From: Sperchopsis tessellata
Lineage: Eukaryota; Arthropoda; Insecta; Coleoptera; Hydrophilidae
NCBI GenBank assembly: GCA_033557685.1
Contig: JAWQRN010000158.1
Coordinates: forward strand, 1 to 35,744
Length of the DNA stretch: 35,744 nucleotides
Direction of reading: 5' to 3'
In this document: piece after piece, positions 19,416 through 32,129 of the stretch
How the letters are laid out: each line of letters opens with the position of its first letter
How positions within the stretch are numbered: position 1 is the first letter of the stretch
Position numbers and translations under genes: made by a program
The notes under the pieces: model-generated
What the model saw: only the letters and a program-made list of their open reading frames with translations
The model's database searches: none
Told to the model about the DNA's origin: nothing

Positions 19416-22400
19416 AATCCCACTTCCTTAGTAAAATCACTTTTTCCTATAACTTTCTAGGCCCTAGATCTATAAGTGCTATAGCAATTTATTTGAAAAC
19501 CTATTATAACTAAATAATAGTCCTTAATTTTCCAAAAAATTTTATATCTTTGTGGATCATTCATTGATGATAACTATTGGTTCAAGGCCCAGAAGCAACC
19601 GACTTATTGTGATTTGGATAAACTCTATATGGTGCTCCTCTTCTGGGAGAGACCATGTGCATGTAAAAGAACTTTAGAAAATTCTTACCTACATTGAATT
19701 GCTCAAATTTTAACGTTTAAGGTTAACTATGAGTTAAAGTTTGTTCTAAAATTTGGTGGTCATCATGTTTCAGATTGACATCAAACATCTTTATAACTGT
19801 AGTTTTCCCATAATAAATTGCCTGAAATTGCATGAAGTCAAAGAAAATTGTCTTTTCCAATTACTGGTTAAACCTGCTCCATTAGTGCTTATATGGGTGG
19901 CCATAGCACATTCACTTGTAGTCCATGCTATAAATTTTGATCACATATGAAGTAGAGTTTTAACCCAATACAAAAAATATAAAAGACCTGTCCTTTCCCA
20001 GGTGCATTGGATGCTTCCACTATCGATCCAAAATTAGACACTACTAAAAATCCAAGTTAACAAAAATCTTCCTGTAATATTTTAAATTGGTTCTAGTTGT
20101 TCAAAATCTTCCAATAGGTTAAGAACATCTAGTTAAATTCCTCATTTGGTGGGTAGATAAGTCTGTAGTCTGCTGTATAATGTTATTAGTCCATAGTACT
20201 TAGAAAACTTCCAATTGGCTGAAAAAATTCCAATTACCTATTTAATATCTGGTAAAGTATTTTTGGGCAGTTGGTTATGCTAACTTACCTGGATTTACTC
20301 GATAATGGACTAGTATACCCATGAAGTGCCAGGCCTCATAGAATGGTCCTTTTTTAAAATAAGAATCTGAAAGATTTTATAAATTAATTCAACTTATTTT
20401 TACAGGAATAGGGTTAACAATTTATTTAAATTCCACGTTAAATAGAACTTTGTTTCGAAGTAGATTACCTTGTGTGTTTAAGAATTATGATTTATACGAA
20501 GTGAATGATTTTGAATTGTAGTTTTGGGTAACGTTATAGGTACTCCTCTATTTAAAAGAGAAACAAGTACCAATGGCGTTTTAACAGATTGTGCGATTTA
20601 ATCAACTGGCGAATTGACTGACTAGAATATGTTGGAAGTAGTCACCATGATTGCAATTGCTCTTATTGAAAATATAAATTAATTATACATTGAATTTATT
20701 ATCACTTTAAAAATTGCCTGAATTTAAATATTATGCCTTAGGTTTTTCTTAAAAAATTTTTATTACCGTTTAAAATTATGAGTTTTGTCCATATATTATG
20801 AAGCAGGAAATTGAAACTAGTAGAGCAGAAATGTATACATTTCTTCACATAACACAACTTTTTTAAAACATCTTTGAAATACAGTCAAATCTATGATCAC
20901 AGAACTCCATCCTAATTTCCATCTTTAATCTAAATGTTGTACTTTAAATATATATATATATATAAGAAGAAATATTTAAGTATAGTAATTTTTTTCTCTA
21001 AATTTTCCATTAAAGTACAAATAAATATTTCAGTCGTAACAAGTCGAATTGTACAATATTCATTTCTAATGGGAATTCAAATGAAATATTTGTTTCTTTT
21101 TCTAGATTTCTATTATAGAAAGCTTTTTAATTTCTTTAATAGTTTTCTTTTTTTTGTAGTACTTATATAAATATAATGCTTCCTTCCAAAACTTCAGTCT
21201 AATTGTATCCAATAATCATTATCATAGCCATAGTTCTAACAAGTTGCAAAGTCATATGTAATGTAATCTTTCTTCGGGAGATTACTCTGGGCTTTGTCGA
21301 CATTAGGAGAGATCAAATATGTCAAAAGACTGATTTAACTGATCATATATATGTAAATACAGTGTTTTCATATAATAATGTATTCTTACGATTGTACAGC
21401 ACGCTGACTCCTAAATGTATTTAGCTTCTTTTCCCCATGATTATGTAAAAAGCTTCAATAATTATTCTTAAAAAAGTAGAACTATTTGGATTTTTATTTC
21501 TTCAGTCGTTTTTTTCTACTTTTTTTAAATTGATCATTTACGAATGGCTTTTTAGATTATATATACGCTATGATGTGAGCAGATCAGATACTTTTCCCCA
21601 TGTTTTTTTACTTAAAAATAATTATTTCTCTACTGCCTAAATTGTAGTTCAGGTCTTTTTGGGGTTTGACACTGCGGGTCACCAAAATTTACCATACCAA
21701 CAGCAGTTCTGATAAAATCTTTTTAAATTTATTATGTAATTGTACAAAATTCTATACATTTTCAAGTTCAATTGCAAAATATTTTTCCCCAAATATATTC
21801 ACAAATAATCAAAAAAAATTCTTGTTGTGGCTTTTGATGTACACACTTATTATATAATTATATAATCACTACATATTAAAGTAAATCATCTTAGTTTAAA
21901 TTAAATTTAAAATTTGTTCTTTAGCGAATACTTCATAGGATTCAAAATTGATTTACTTATCACAATAACCTATAGAATTAGTTTCTAGAACCTATTTTTT
22001 TTTGGTTATTTTTATATATAGCTTTGAATAAATTAACTTTACTCAGTGTTACGAATGACATTAATTTTTGTTCCTTTCAAAACAAAAATTGCTGTGTTTT
22101 GTCACTCGATAAAGGTTCTTTACGATTTATTTTAGATTTTTGAAGTGATACAGAGATAATAAATTATAATATAACAATTGATAGTCTTAATTAAATTTAT
22201 TTAAATGGTTCCAAAAAAAATTTTCATATATTTATTTTAAATAATAATATTTATTGATTTCTTATTTTCTCGTGTGGAGTTGTGAATTCTTTTATTTTTA
22301 ACGATTTTTTATTCTTTTGCAACAAAAATATTTAATATAAAAATAACAATAATTCGAAATACTTACGGAAACAAGAATTTTTTTTTTTTTTTTATAAACA

Positions 22401-23524
22401 GAACAACTTCTTTGTTACGTGATATTTTCAATTCAGATACTCCAAAATTCACAGATTTACAACCTTATTTGTAATTTTCTTCAAAAATAATTGAAACTTT
22501 GTTTTGATTATAAATATAAAAATAAGAAAAAATTAATTTCTTTAAAACACTGATAACAAAATAGATTAATAAAAAATGGGGTCAAAAGTTTATTTAAAAA
22601 TCCAATAAAAATAAAACAGCAAAACTGAACATAATCAACAAATCTTATACCATTTAAAATTGCTAATCAATCTCAAAATTCATTAGATAAAAATAAACTA
22701 AATTTTTTTTCGTAACATTTTATAACATTTGAGATTTCTGTATATCCTATACATATTCGTTCATAAACACTGTGACATCAGAAAACATCTTTTTTGGGAC
22801 TGTACTGAAGATGTTAGTATTTGTTATTTTAGTGTTATAGCTTATATTTTGGTGCAAAAGGTGCAACTGCAACTATGGTGGCTATACGTAATTAGGGTTG
22901 CTAGAAATGTTTTTCAACTTTTTAGTTTCTAGAGAACTCAGGGCAGAAGTCTAGATTTAGTAGATATTTGTCGTAAATGTTTTTATTACAGTATGTGTCC
23001 AAAATAAGTCAATAATTAAGAAGAAATTAACAAGTACTTAAAAAAAGTCTTAATTTAACTATTAGAAGCTGCATGTCCAAAACATTGAATCTTTGAGCTT
23101 GGTCAATAATCTGAGCATATCAGTGGGTTACTACCAAAACAAGATAAATTCATTTTGAGATTTTTGGACTCTATTTTACACAGTTAATATTTCGTAAAGC
23201 ATATTCTGCGAAAACTAGCAAATTCCACAGTCATTCAGAACCCGAAAAATCTACTTCAAATCCCACAGGTATTTTTGGGGCTTGATGTAAACATGTTGGG
23301 TTCTTAAATACTTTGTGAAACTTACTGTACTTTTATCTAGTTCTGGAAGAATGCTCTATACACTCTTTAAGTTGTATCTAGCCCAAAATATAAAGTTATC
23401 AAGTTTGGGCAGTTATCCGATGATGTAAAGTTTGAGGATTTGTGGATTGAAAAGGACATTCTTAAGAAAAGATTTAAGTAAAAGAACACTTTCCTAGCTT
23501 AAAAAATACTGCAGAACAATAAGT
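19416..23524 (+). other. AT-rich sequence without a recognised gene
   Basis: About 4.1 kb of AT-rich DNA. It contains a short TA microsatellite (about 20947-20964) and a long T-run (about 22378-22394). Part of 19560-20400 has a more balanced composition and could be an unrecognised repeat. No protein motif was identified on either strand. Confidence 0.5.
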
Positions 23525-23660
23525 GTAAATACCAAATTCATGGTATGTTCAACTGTAACAAGACTGATAATAATATATGCCTGTGAAATATGGGTCAAGA
23601 CAAAGGAAGATGAAGGAATTCAAAATATTTTAAAGGCTAATAGTGTGTTAGATTTTTCAT
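23525..23660 (+). pseudogene. LINE C-terminal relic
   Basis: The sense frame reads TKFMVCSTVTRLIIIYACEI followed by WVKTKEDEGIQNILKA. This resembles the segment after the RT core in insect non-LTR elements (pattern LiRPVltYgcEtW.LTkeDE..L..FErKiLR). The fragment is short and isolated, and I could not extend it on either side. The clade is uncertain. Confidence 0.45.
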
Positions 23661-24389
23661 TGAATCTATTTCTATTGTGTAGAGGCTTGACCAAAGCAGG
23701 TGTGCCGCGGACAGTCTAATTTCGAACACTGCGCTATGGATTTAGAGTTTTGACATGGCTTGTTCTTATTCATTACCATGTGTAACAGAAATAATATAGT
23801 TGTAATGATAAAGAGAAAGTCATAAGTGGGGTCCACTATTCCATGTGGTAGACATGTGACACTATTCGGCCTGCTAAGAGTCCTTATGGGTGGCTTTTAC
23901 AACACTGATCAGTATAGCCTACTTTCAATGTAAGTATGTAAGGTATAATAGTTATTGGACATATACTGTAGCACAAAACAACATCTGTAAAATATAAAAT
24001 AGGCAAAAATCTAGTTATAGTAGCCATTTATAATTTCAACAATTTCAATTGTCCAATAATATTTATAACAATTTTATTTATTTAAAATTTATTATTTTTG
24101 AAAATTATACCTGTTGGGTTACAATAATTTAATTTCTAGGAATTGTTTTAATTTCAATTTTGATTAAACAAAATTTTATTGAGTTATCTAACATCTAAAT
24201 TTTTTAATTTACTTTTTATAATTTTTAAGTCCCTATAAATGATAGACATAATAGATTAATATAAAGTAGAATAATGAATTTAGTTTTAAAAATTGCAGGA
24301 TATAATTTCATGTGCTAAGTTTTGCGTTTATTGACATTTACAGCTCATTTTCAAAAAATGTGTCTCTATATTACTGGTGGACTAAACAG
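23661..24389 (+). other. AT-rich sequence without a recognised gene
   Basis: A modestly GC-richer stretch at 23690-23900 has no motif I recognise. The rest is AT-rich. Confidence 0.5.
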
Positions 24390-24680
24390 TTCTTTTTGTA
24401 GACAATTTTGGGAGAAACAGTTTCAAAAAAACAACAGGTCGGCATCCACGTACAAGAAATAAGTTTCATCGGTAAATATTTTATTTAAAAAAGTCATCCG
24501 GGTAGTATTTATTAATCAGATTTTTGCAAAATACCATGCTGCAGAAATTTTCGTCTGAATAAATCTCTTGGGCAGTACTAATTTTATATGATTTATGATT
24601 GTGCTTTTTCAAAATATTGTGCGCCATCGACGGTGAAACTTTAAGTTATATTGCAATTTGTCGCATAGGTCGCAAAAACT
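24390..24680 (-). pseudogene. Mariner-like transposase relic (minus strand)
   Basis: The minus-strand translation gives RPMRQIAI, a stop, then LKVSPSMAHNILKKHNHKSY and KISTAQEIYSDENFCSMVFC. After a frameshift FTDETYF appears. This has the order of a Tc1/mariner-superfamily transposase: helix-turn-helix (RqIA..lgVS.stvhniLKKhk), YK linker, EFC helix and the first catalytic Asp in FTDE. It appears different from the 9.3-kb relic, which has another linker sequence. The catalytic domain beyond the first Asp is missing. Confidence 0.6.
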
Positions 24681-26100
24681 AAATTTCCATAAATAATTTT
24701 CAGGCTGCCATTCACAGTGGCATAATATAAACTATTCTGACTTCAAATCAGGCTGTGAACTGCTGCATCAAGAAAAGTAAAGTTGATGAGTTTGTGCAAG
24801 AAATTAACTTGGTACTTGAATTTATATCCTCAGCAATAATAGCACTTGTAAAGATAATACGAAGAATATTGCATTATGCTTATGAAACCAGGATTTTATG
24901 GTGTAGTACAAGATGTAATGTAGTGTAGGTTGTGGCTCATCTACGATACTTTCAATGGCATATCCATGTAAGGTCTTGTGCGTTAAATATTAATTTCTTA
25001 ATTCTAAATAACCCCATTTAGTTATATGCTCAAAAAAGTATCGTTCTATAAACAGAGAGTTTTATATAAGTAAACAAAACTTTATATTTTTACAATTTTA
25101 TAAAATGCTATTGTTTATATATGCTATACTTAAAAATATTATTACACTAAAATAAATATAAAAAAAACTAAAATTAAACTTACTTAGTATCTATTGTATT
25201 CTACTTAGGTAAAAAAAAACAAAGTATTTGCTTTTGAAGTTTATTAATATATGCTCATTAGGCTATTTAGTAATTCTACTTTTATGTATAACCGTTTTTA
25301 AAGTTCAGACGGACGATATATACATATTGAAAAATAAAAGTGTTGAGCACAAATTAGGTATCTTATTTCGAACAACACATAATCAGCTTCCTCTAAATTT
25401 ATTGAGGTGGCATTGTATCGTTTTTCTAATTTTTTAAACATATTGTCAGTTATTTATAACATGTAACAAGTAAAAAACAAATTTATCTAGTAGTGTAATT
25501 ATTCAAATATAATTTTAGTGTATGTTATGATGTATCTTATAAAAAATACCTATATCCATTTAAAGTTAAAGAATATAAATATATATTAATAGGTATATAA
25601 AAATTGAAACGTATTTTCCTGAATTGTGATAAATATATTTTCCAAAAAAACAAAAAAAAATAAATCTGTATGTTGCTTAGAATAACAGGTATGTTTAAGT
25701 AATGTAGGTGTTTTATATTTTATTATTAAAATTCCTGTGAAAGTTAGTTGACCCATAAAAAGCACTTGAAACCCTTATACTAGTCTTTACAATCTAATCT
25801 GGGAATTTTTTTAAACTGCATTTCTTTTTTTTAATTACAACATATTTATTTACAGCACAATATATTTTAATTACTACTATATTTATATACATTTAATATC
25901 TAGTATTCTTTGAACAAAATATACGTAATGTAAAAATTTCGATTGTATTTATTTTTATCTGGTATTTAAGTTATATTCGTATTCTGTTAGATAATGTGTA
26001 TACACCTAATAAACGTATATTAGTTTATTTATTTTTTTAATTTCCTTATCTCAAATGTATCCATTTCGGCTCAAATATTATTGGCCTTCTGGACATGCAG
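24681..26100 (+). other. AT-rich sequence without a recognised gene
   Basis: Very AT-rich sequence with short accidental open frames. Nothing recognisable was seen. Confidence 0.5.
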
Positions 26101-26166
26101 TTTTGGCCTAGATGACATTGAAAACAGAGAAGCTCCTTTTGTAACTCGTGATGCCAAAATGATGCG
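26101..26166 (+). other. Exon-like 66-nt block, function unknown
   Basis: This block lies between an acceptor-like GGACATGCAG and a donor-like GCG|GTATGT. The one open frame reads FGLDDIENREAPFVTRDAKM and would be phase 2 at both ends. The open frame also extends upstream to about 26040, so the acceptor is not required for openness. I do not recognise the peptide. It could be an exon of an unidentified gene, a repeat, or chance. Confidence 0.2.
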
Positions 26167-28479
26167 GTATGTACTGTATTTTAAATCGAACGACGTTTAG
26201 AACATCTCAATGTGCAATTAAGATGTAAATTGTTTAGTAAAGTGCACTTGTATTTTGAGCGCGATGGTTTTTAGTAGATTTAATAATACATATATCTAAT
26301 TAAAAATGAGAAGAAAATAAATGTATTTTAGCGATAATACAATATTTCTAAAAAGGACTACCTTTTAAAAGTGCCACTCCTAGTTGGTTCTGAAGCTAGG
26401 AATATTAGGAAACAGGACCAGAGTTGTAGATGCAAAAATAGTATGTCATTTGTTTTCTTGTTTTTGAAGAGGGTAATAACTAAAATGTAACACTCACTGA
26501 AGCACCATATCCCTTGCACATGTGGGGTTAAATTAATTGATATAGAGTCTTTCATTCGGCGTTGATTTTGGGGAAAATATTATATGAAGGTTTTTTGCTG
26601 AGAAGCAAATAGAAATCATTCTCATATAAAAAATGGAATAGTCGTTAGTATAGAAAGTGATTGACTGAATTTTTCACTTTATCAAGGTTGAAGGCACACT
26701 GAATACTTAAAAAAGGCTGAACCGCTAACTGGGTGGCATTTTGGAAGCGTAAGAAAAAGCCATTAGGTTTAACAATGACACTCACCCTGCATAACTGGGG
26801 ATGAAATTAATGATGCAATGCCTCTGTAATCCTGGAAGTATCACGTAAGGGGTACTTTCCACCATTGAGGACTAAACAGCTGCACTGGTTGTACAGTAAT
26901 TATTTCCCAGGTCACTTATGCATCAATAACATGGTTGCATATTACTATCTGTTTGGTTAGGTATTTCGGAATCCTCGCATTTGGAGGGAGTTTCACCCCC
27001 AGACTTGGGTTTTCCAACGTGCTCCTTTTCTATCAAAAATAGTTAGTCATTTTTAAATAGTAAATACATATACAGATTACATAATATAAAATATCAAAAA
27101 CAAAAAAATAGTAATAATCGCAAAGGGAAACCTTCCCAATCATCCTGTAAAAATTCGTCCAATTAAAAGAAAGATACTCCCTCATGACATCTTAAACGAA
27201 AGATATGTAGCCACCTTTTTCAGTTTCGCAGTTTATTAAACATTTTTATGACAAAATAGTTTGAATTAGTCCTAGACCTAGTTGGGCTGATATAACCTGG
27301 GTGAATCAAACCTTTGCCCCTTGCCTTATGACTACGCACTTTTTTATGCAGTCATACTGAGTGCAAATATATATATATATATACCGAATGATAGTTTGCA
27401 GATATGGAGATTATTCATGATATTCTGGAGATCTGATAGAGGCTTTATATTGTACATTGTTTATCCAACTTTGGATATGTTACCAGACAGGATGCCTAAG
27501 TCATTCATAATGTAAACAATTCAGAATTCTGAAGGTGCTTAAGCTATGGAAACACCGACAGGTATCTTGTACTGGTAAATATACCATAATCACTTGACCA
27601 CCATAATTTTGGCAAATGATGGAATTTGCATATGGGACCATTAAGAAGACAATGTAAATTCTAAGTAGATTCACATGTTTCTTGTAAGAAGATTAATAAT
27701 TCTTGATATGGAGACGGTTAAATCCCATGAACACAGGCAAATCTCTGGAGGTAATCATACTCTTCCTTACAGAAGAACCCATATCTAAAGGAACAACAGT
27801 GATGATCAAATCATATAGGAACATAAAGAGATGGTATTTCTCCATTCAAAGAAAATGAGTGATGAAAAATTGTGCAGCATTTGTTTGGATGTGTATTATG
27901 AATGGGTGAAGCTCAGCTAGGGATGAGGACACACAAGAGAAAATTGAAGAAAAGAAAGAATGACATCTTGTAAAACTATGTAGAGAAAATATTACATAAA
28001 AAGAAATAAGGAGCTCCACCACAGAAAGAACGTGTGAAGGAACTGCTAGAAAGCTCAAGGATCCAATTTTGTAAGATACTTCATAAAATCTTTTTATTGG
28101 GGGCCCTGACTGTTGGAGCCGATGATGTAATGTACGCTACCGACAAGAGGACGTTCAATTGAGATAATTCATATAATCCCCTACAATAGGTTTTATAATC
28201 CATTATAACGACGTACTTAAAATAATATATAATAAGTTGAACGCGATTTCGGCGTAGCCCCCAGCAACTTTCATTACACCTTAATGAGATCTACCACCAG
28301 TTAAACATCTGTCCGCAATTTTGTATCACACTGTAGAATGCAAAAATTCCAATGTACCCTATATTTAGTTTTGACAGAGAATAACGAGAAGCGACACAAA
28401 TTTTGGTTCCTATGATCTTTCAGGTCCGAAAATCGGTGTTCTTTGAGCTATTTAATTCTCATTGGCTTAGCGTAAACGT
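26167..28479 (+). other. Intergenic sequence, no recognised gene
   Basis: This stretch is somewhat less AT-rich than the preceding 6 kb, especially 26700-27030 and 27550-28350, suggesting undescribed repeats. No conserved protein motif was found on either strand. A short TA microsatellite lies at about 27367-27382. Confidence 0.45.
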
Positions 28480-28960
28480 AATTATATATTTTGTAATGAA
28501 TGAAGGAAACGCGCTGTACGCAAGTTAACGATGAACGAATGCAAAGAGACGGCGTGGCGTTTTTTTACATGCACACATAATCGAATGATCATAAAAGTCA
28601 GGCTCACGAAAAATTGTCAAATGTTGCTAAATTTGAATTGGCGCCAAAAGTCTACGCATTTAGAATACCACTTTTAATTCCTACACCCCTGGTACAATCA
28701 TTTGAAAATTTGAGGATTTTGGCGTTTAGATTAGAATGCAATCGCGCCTTTTTATATTGACCGTGTCCGGTACTGTACGAAGTCCTCAAAATCGAGCTAT
28801 ATAACCAGGAGAGCATACTTTGAAAGAGGTGGGAATGTGTAAATGTATCTGAACCTTGCATTAAAATCGCTAGAGAAAGTGTATGTATAGCGTTCTCTAT
28901 CACGTCAGTGTAAAATATATCAGTCTTTTCCGCTTTCCAACTATTTATTCTATTTCGGAT
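28480..28960. promoter_or_regulatory. CpG-dense patch with TATA-like motifs, possible promoter
   Basis: About eight CpG dinucleotides occur in the roughly 60 bases 28507-28560, against very few in the surrounding AT-rich DNA. On the minus strand TATAAAAAGGCGCG (TATAAAAA at 28756-28749) looks like a TATA box, and on the plus strand CTATATAACC lies near 28796-28805. No clear initiator or downstream gene was identified, so the promoter reading is speculative. Confidence 0.2.
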
Positions 28961-29059
28961 CACGAAAACTTTCCGTTTGTTTTGTGCCTCACGTCTCGTA
29001 ATAAAAGCTAGTCTTATATATTTTACATATGTGAAAGCGAATCAAAAAGTGTGAAATAG

Positions 29060-29399
29060 TTTTATTTGTTGCACACCACTTTTAGATAATTTTTATCTCC
29101 TCGATTTCATGTGATCCTGATGGCAATTCGGGATTTTGATCAAAGTTCTGGCCAAATCTTAGAGGATTTTTTGATAGAGCTGATTTCGACTGGTAGTTCT
29201 ATTTTGCTTATTAGTCTAATATTACAATACTTAAAGTTTCTAAAGAAACCATGTTGTGTGTTGTGGTGAATTAGTAAATAGAAAATGAAGCATTTCAATT
29301 TGTCTACTTCTTTCTTAATCTAATGTCGCTTAGATATTAATTGATTATAATAAAATTTTCCTCGGTGGCGTTTTCCCAAATTTTTTTATTTTAATTCCT
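29060..29399 (+). other. Intergenic sequence, no recognised gene
   Basis: AT-rich spacer between the CpG-dense patch and the RTE-like LINE relic. Nothing recognisable was seen. Confidence 0.5.
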
Positions 29400-30594
29400 T
29401 TGATCATCATTGATCTGCTCTCCTTCAAAGATGTCTTGCCCATTCCTACTTTTGCATCTTCACTGTCTCTATAACATACCTGACCTTAGACTGACTTCTT
29501 ATCTATGCACAACATGTTCTATCATTCATTCTCAAACTCAATACTTCTTTGCTTTGTTTGAAGCTACTGCATATGCGAGGTCTTTTATGTCTACGTTTCA
29601 CTAGCATACGTCATCATAGGCAAAACACACTCATCTATAATCCTGCGTTTCAAATACAAAGGCATCTTCGATTTAAATATTTTGTTAAAAGCCCAGTTGT
29701 GTACTTCATGCAAGCTTTGTTCCTCGCGCTATCTCTAAAGAAATATCTTCATCAATCATTATGATATGGCCCAAATACGTATTTGATGTTACGGCTTCGA
29801 TTAATGTGCCCTCCATGTATACATTGGCTGGCATAGCTACCTCATTGAGCATAACATTTGTTTTACTAAAATTCATCCTAAGGGCTACATCTTCACTTTT
29901 AGAATCCAGATCAATAATTTCATCATCTGCAAATTTCATATGATTAAGATATTCACTTTAATGCCCTTTTGTTCCCAATTTACTTTCTGGAACACATATT
30001 CTAAAGCTGCACTGAACAACTTCGACAATATGGTGTCTCCTTTTTTAATACCTTTTTGAATTCAAGAGGTTTCCGTTTCTTGTTTTAATTTAACGTTGGA
30101 TGTGGCTTTTTTCATTGACGGATCCCCTGGTTGTTTTTCTCATAAGATACTCTTAAAATGTGCATTTGGATTCTTATGAAGATCTGTCACCTCATTATAG
30201 AATGTTTCAACGGTCTCTTCTGAATGACTGCTTATTGGGGCATATATTTGCAGAATTTGGAGTTTATACCGCCTAAAGATGTTTATATCTAATTTTGCGA
30301 CTCTGTTAGGTATGCCCTCAATTAGATTATTGGATTTTTAAGTCATTTATGAACCATGAAACCAACCCTACTATTTCTTCTATCGTTAGTGCCACGGTAG
30401 CAAAACATATTTCAATTTTGCAGTTGAATAAGCTCTTCTGCTTTTCTTCGTACTTCCATCAGACCTATAACATCCCATTCAATCTTGTCCAATTCATTAT
30501 CCAGCTTTATTAGTTTTGCTTCGCTGGATAATGTGAGGCAGTTGTAGGTGCACACATTTAATATACCCACAACTATATATAGCACTAGTAACAA
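29400..30594 (-). pseudogene. RTE-like LINE relic, copy A (endonuclease to RT C-terminus)
   Basis: Read on the minus strand, the element starts with an APE-type endonuclease N-terminus: NVCTYNCLTLSSEAKLIKLD, then NELDKIEWDVIGLMEVRRKA. A later piece, LQILQIYAPISSHSEETVET, matches the IQVYAPTS block. After a large deletion, RT sequence follows: KKGDTILSKLFSAALEYVF, then MKFADDEIIDLDSKSED (the FADD catalytic box), RMNFSKTNVMLNE, NTYLGHIIMID, and finally KMPLYLKRRIIDECVLPMMT. Motif order and wording are those of RTE-clade elements. Stops, frameshifts and loss of the RT middle make it inactive. A related copy lies at 33.0-35.06 kb in the same orientation. Confidence 0.82.
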
Positions 30595-30882
30595 CTGCTT
30601 TATAATTAAACCTTATTCAATACTAAATAGTTTTTGAGAACAACCGGCCTTCATTAAGACGTTACAAAACCACCACCTTGTTTAAGAATTAGATGTTTCC
30701 TTGGCTGCAGATGAATGTATTATTTTGAAATTTGATTGAATCAGATCTAGAGTAAAGCTTCTAAGTGAATATATTAAATACATAAATCAAACATGCATTG
30801 TAAAATATAGGAACAAGCCGAAATTGCAAACACTAGTCCGTAGAGATTTTTAGACGAAGGAGAGGCTCCACTTCAATAAGAT

Positions 30883-30900
30883 TTTTTTTTTTTTTTTTTT
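30883..30900 (-). repeat. Poly(T) tract, possible retroelement poly(A) tail
   Basis: A run of about 18 T directly abuts a compositionally different, GC-richer block to its right. This is compatible with the 3' end of a minus-strand retrotransposon. No target-site duplication was established. Confidence 0.4.
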
Positions 30901-31183
30901 ATATACCAACCAATGCGGGGAATCCGGCTACACATAAATATGATGTAGGGAGGAGCAGAAGATACTTAATGGGCTTTGTTCACTAGAGCTGGATATTCAG
31001 AACCAAAGCCCAACAAAATGATGTTTTGTATTTTTACGAAGTCATCTGAAACCAGCTCTAAGAGAGTCTGTGAGGTTATTTTGCAATGTTTTAACACTGA
31101 TAATGAAAGGGTTCTTATCTGATTCAGATATTTTCCTGCAAACTTTCCAAATGTTGCTTCAGAGTTTTCAACACATTGTTACC

Positions 31184-31209
31184 CCATGAATTAATTAATT
31201 AATTCATGG
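31184..31209. repeat. Perfect 26-bp palindrome
   Basis: CCATGAATTAATT is followed directly by its exact reverse complement AATTAATTCATGG, with no spacer. Its centre is a TTAA repeat. No function is assigned. Confidence 0.9.
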
Positions 31210-31517
31210 CCGACTGTGTGTTGTACGCGGATGTAAATTTCATTCCTGGCGCACCAAAAAACATTTTTCAGTGTTGCTTATGAAGATATGTAATAATAAT
31301 TCTATTAAGCCACTTTTTTAACACAAATTGTTACAAAAAACATTATTAATAATTGTCCCTTTTATCTTTATTGTTTCGTACCTAGTGTGCAGCATCTCCG
31401 GTATATATTATATCTTATTTCTCTTTACTTAATTCTTAGTTTATTTTCCTTAATTAATATACATTCTTTTTGCAACTTACTTATTTTCATTTTTGTTAAA
31501 AAGTTTCCTTTTATATG

Positions 31518-31675
31518 AATGTTGTTTCTGGGTGGAAACCGTGTAGAGGCTCTGATAAGTGCCGACGTTTCGTCCACTGTTGCAAGGGACATTTTCAAGG
31601 CGAGTGATGTTACTTCAATAAATGAATTTTAAGCAGTGAAGAGCCTCTAGACGGTTTCCACCCGGAAACAACATT
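31518..31675 (-). repeat. Foldback repeat, copy 2, opposite orientation to copy 1
   Basis: The arms 31518-31552 and 31641-31675 are inverted repeats with few mismatches. The left arm continues to 31572 with GATAAGTGCCGACGTTTCG, but the right arm lacks the matching part. On the minus strand the interior and right-side flank match copy 1 (304-463 with its left flank from about 270), so this is a dispersed repeat family. The 40-nt hammerhead-like core is at 31561-31600. Confidence 0.82.
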
Positions 31676-32129
31676 CATACAGATTCTAACCGTGGAAGTC
31701 TATTACATTTAGTTTCCTTTTATCTTTATTGTTTTGTACCCCCTTGTGTGCTCCTACTGCTCCCTCCCTAGCCCTTCTTGGTGGCTGTAATTTGTTCCAG
31801 CTTTATCAACATCAAGCTTATAATTATCATTAGTTTTTTGTATTACAAGCACAATATTTTTTGTTTTAATTATAATATTGTTAGTAGTTTTAGTCGGTGT
31901 TTGTATTGTTATGTTATAGCGGTTTAAACCCTCTCAGATTGAAGTTTCTTACCGAAAATTATTCTACATATATATTTTTATTTTCCAAAATTTTCATTTT
32001 TAAGGACCTTTCAAAATTAGCTTCTAAAAATTTCTTGTGAATTTTTCAGCGAGTTGATGTTTGATGCACTATTTTACGTGTACAATAATTTTTATTAAGG
32101 AATATAACCCTGAAGTTTTATTAGCCATT

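Larger units (their letters stand above)
30595..31517 (+). other. Intergenic sequence with a possible retroelement tail
   Basis: A T-run at 30883-30900 is followed by GC-richer sequence (30901-31100). On the minus strand this would be an element 3' end with a poly(A) tail. I recognised no coding motif. A 26-bp palindrome at 31184-31209 is listed separately. Confidence 0.4.

Noticed and set aside
28652..28963. Minus-strand open frame of 103 codons
   Set aside because: It matches no family I recognise, has no splice or start context, and lies in the CpG-dense patch, where low TA content makes open frames longer by chance.
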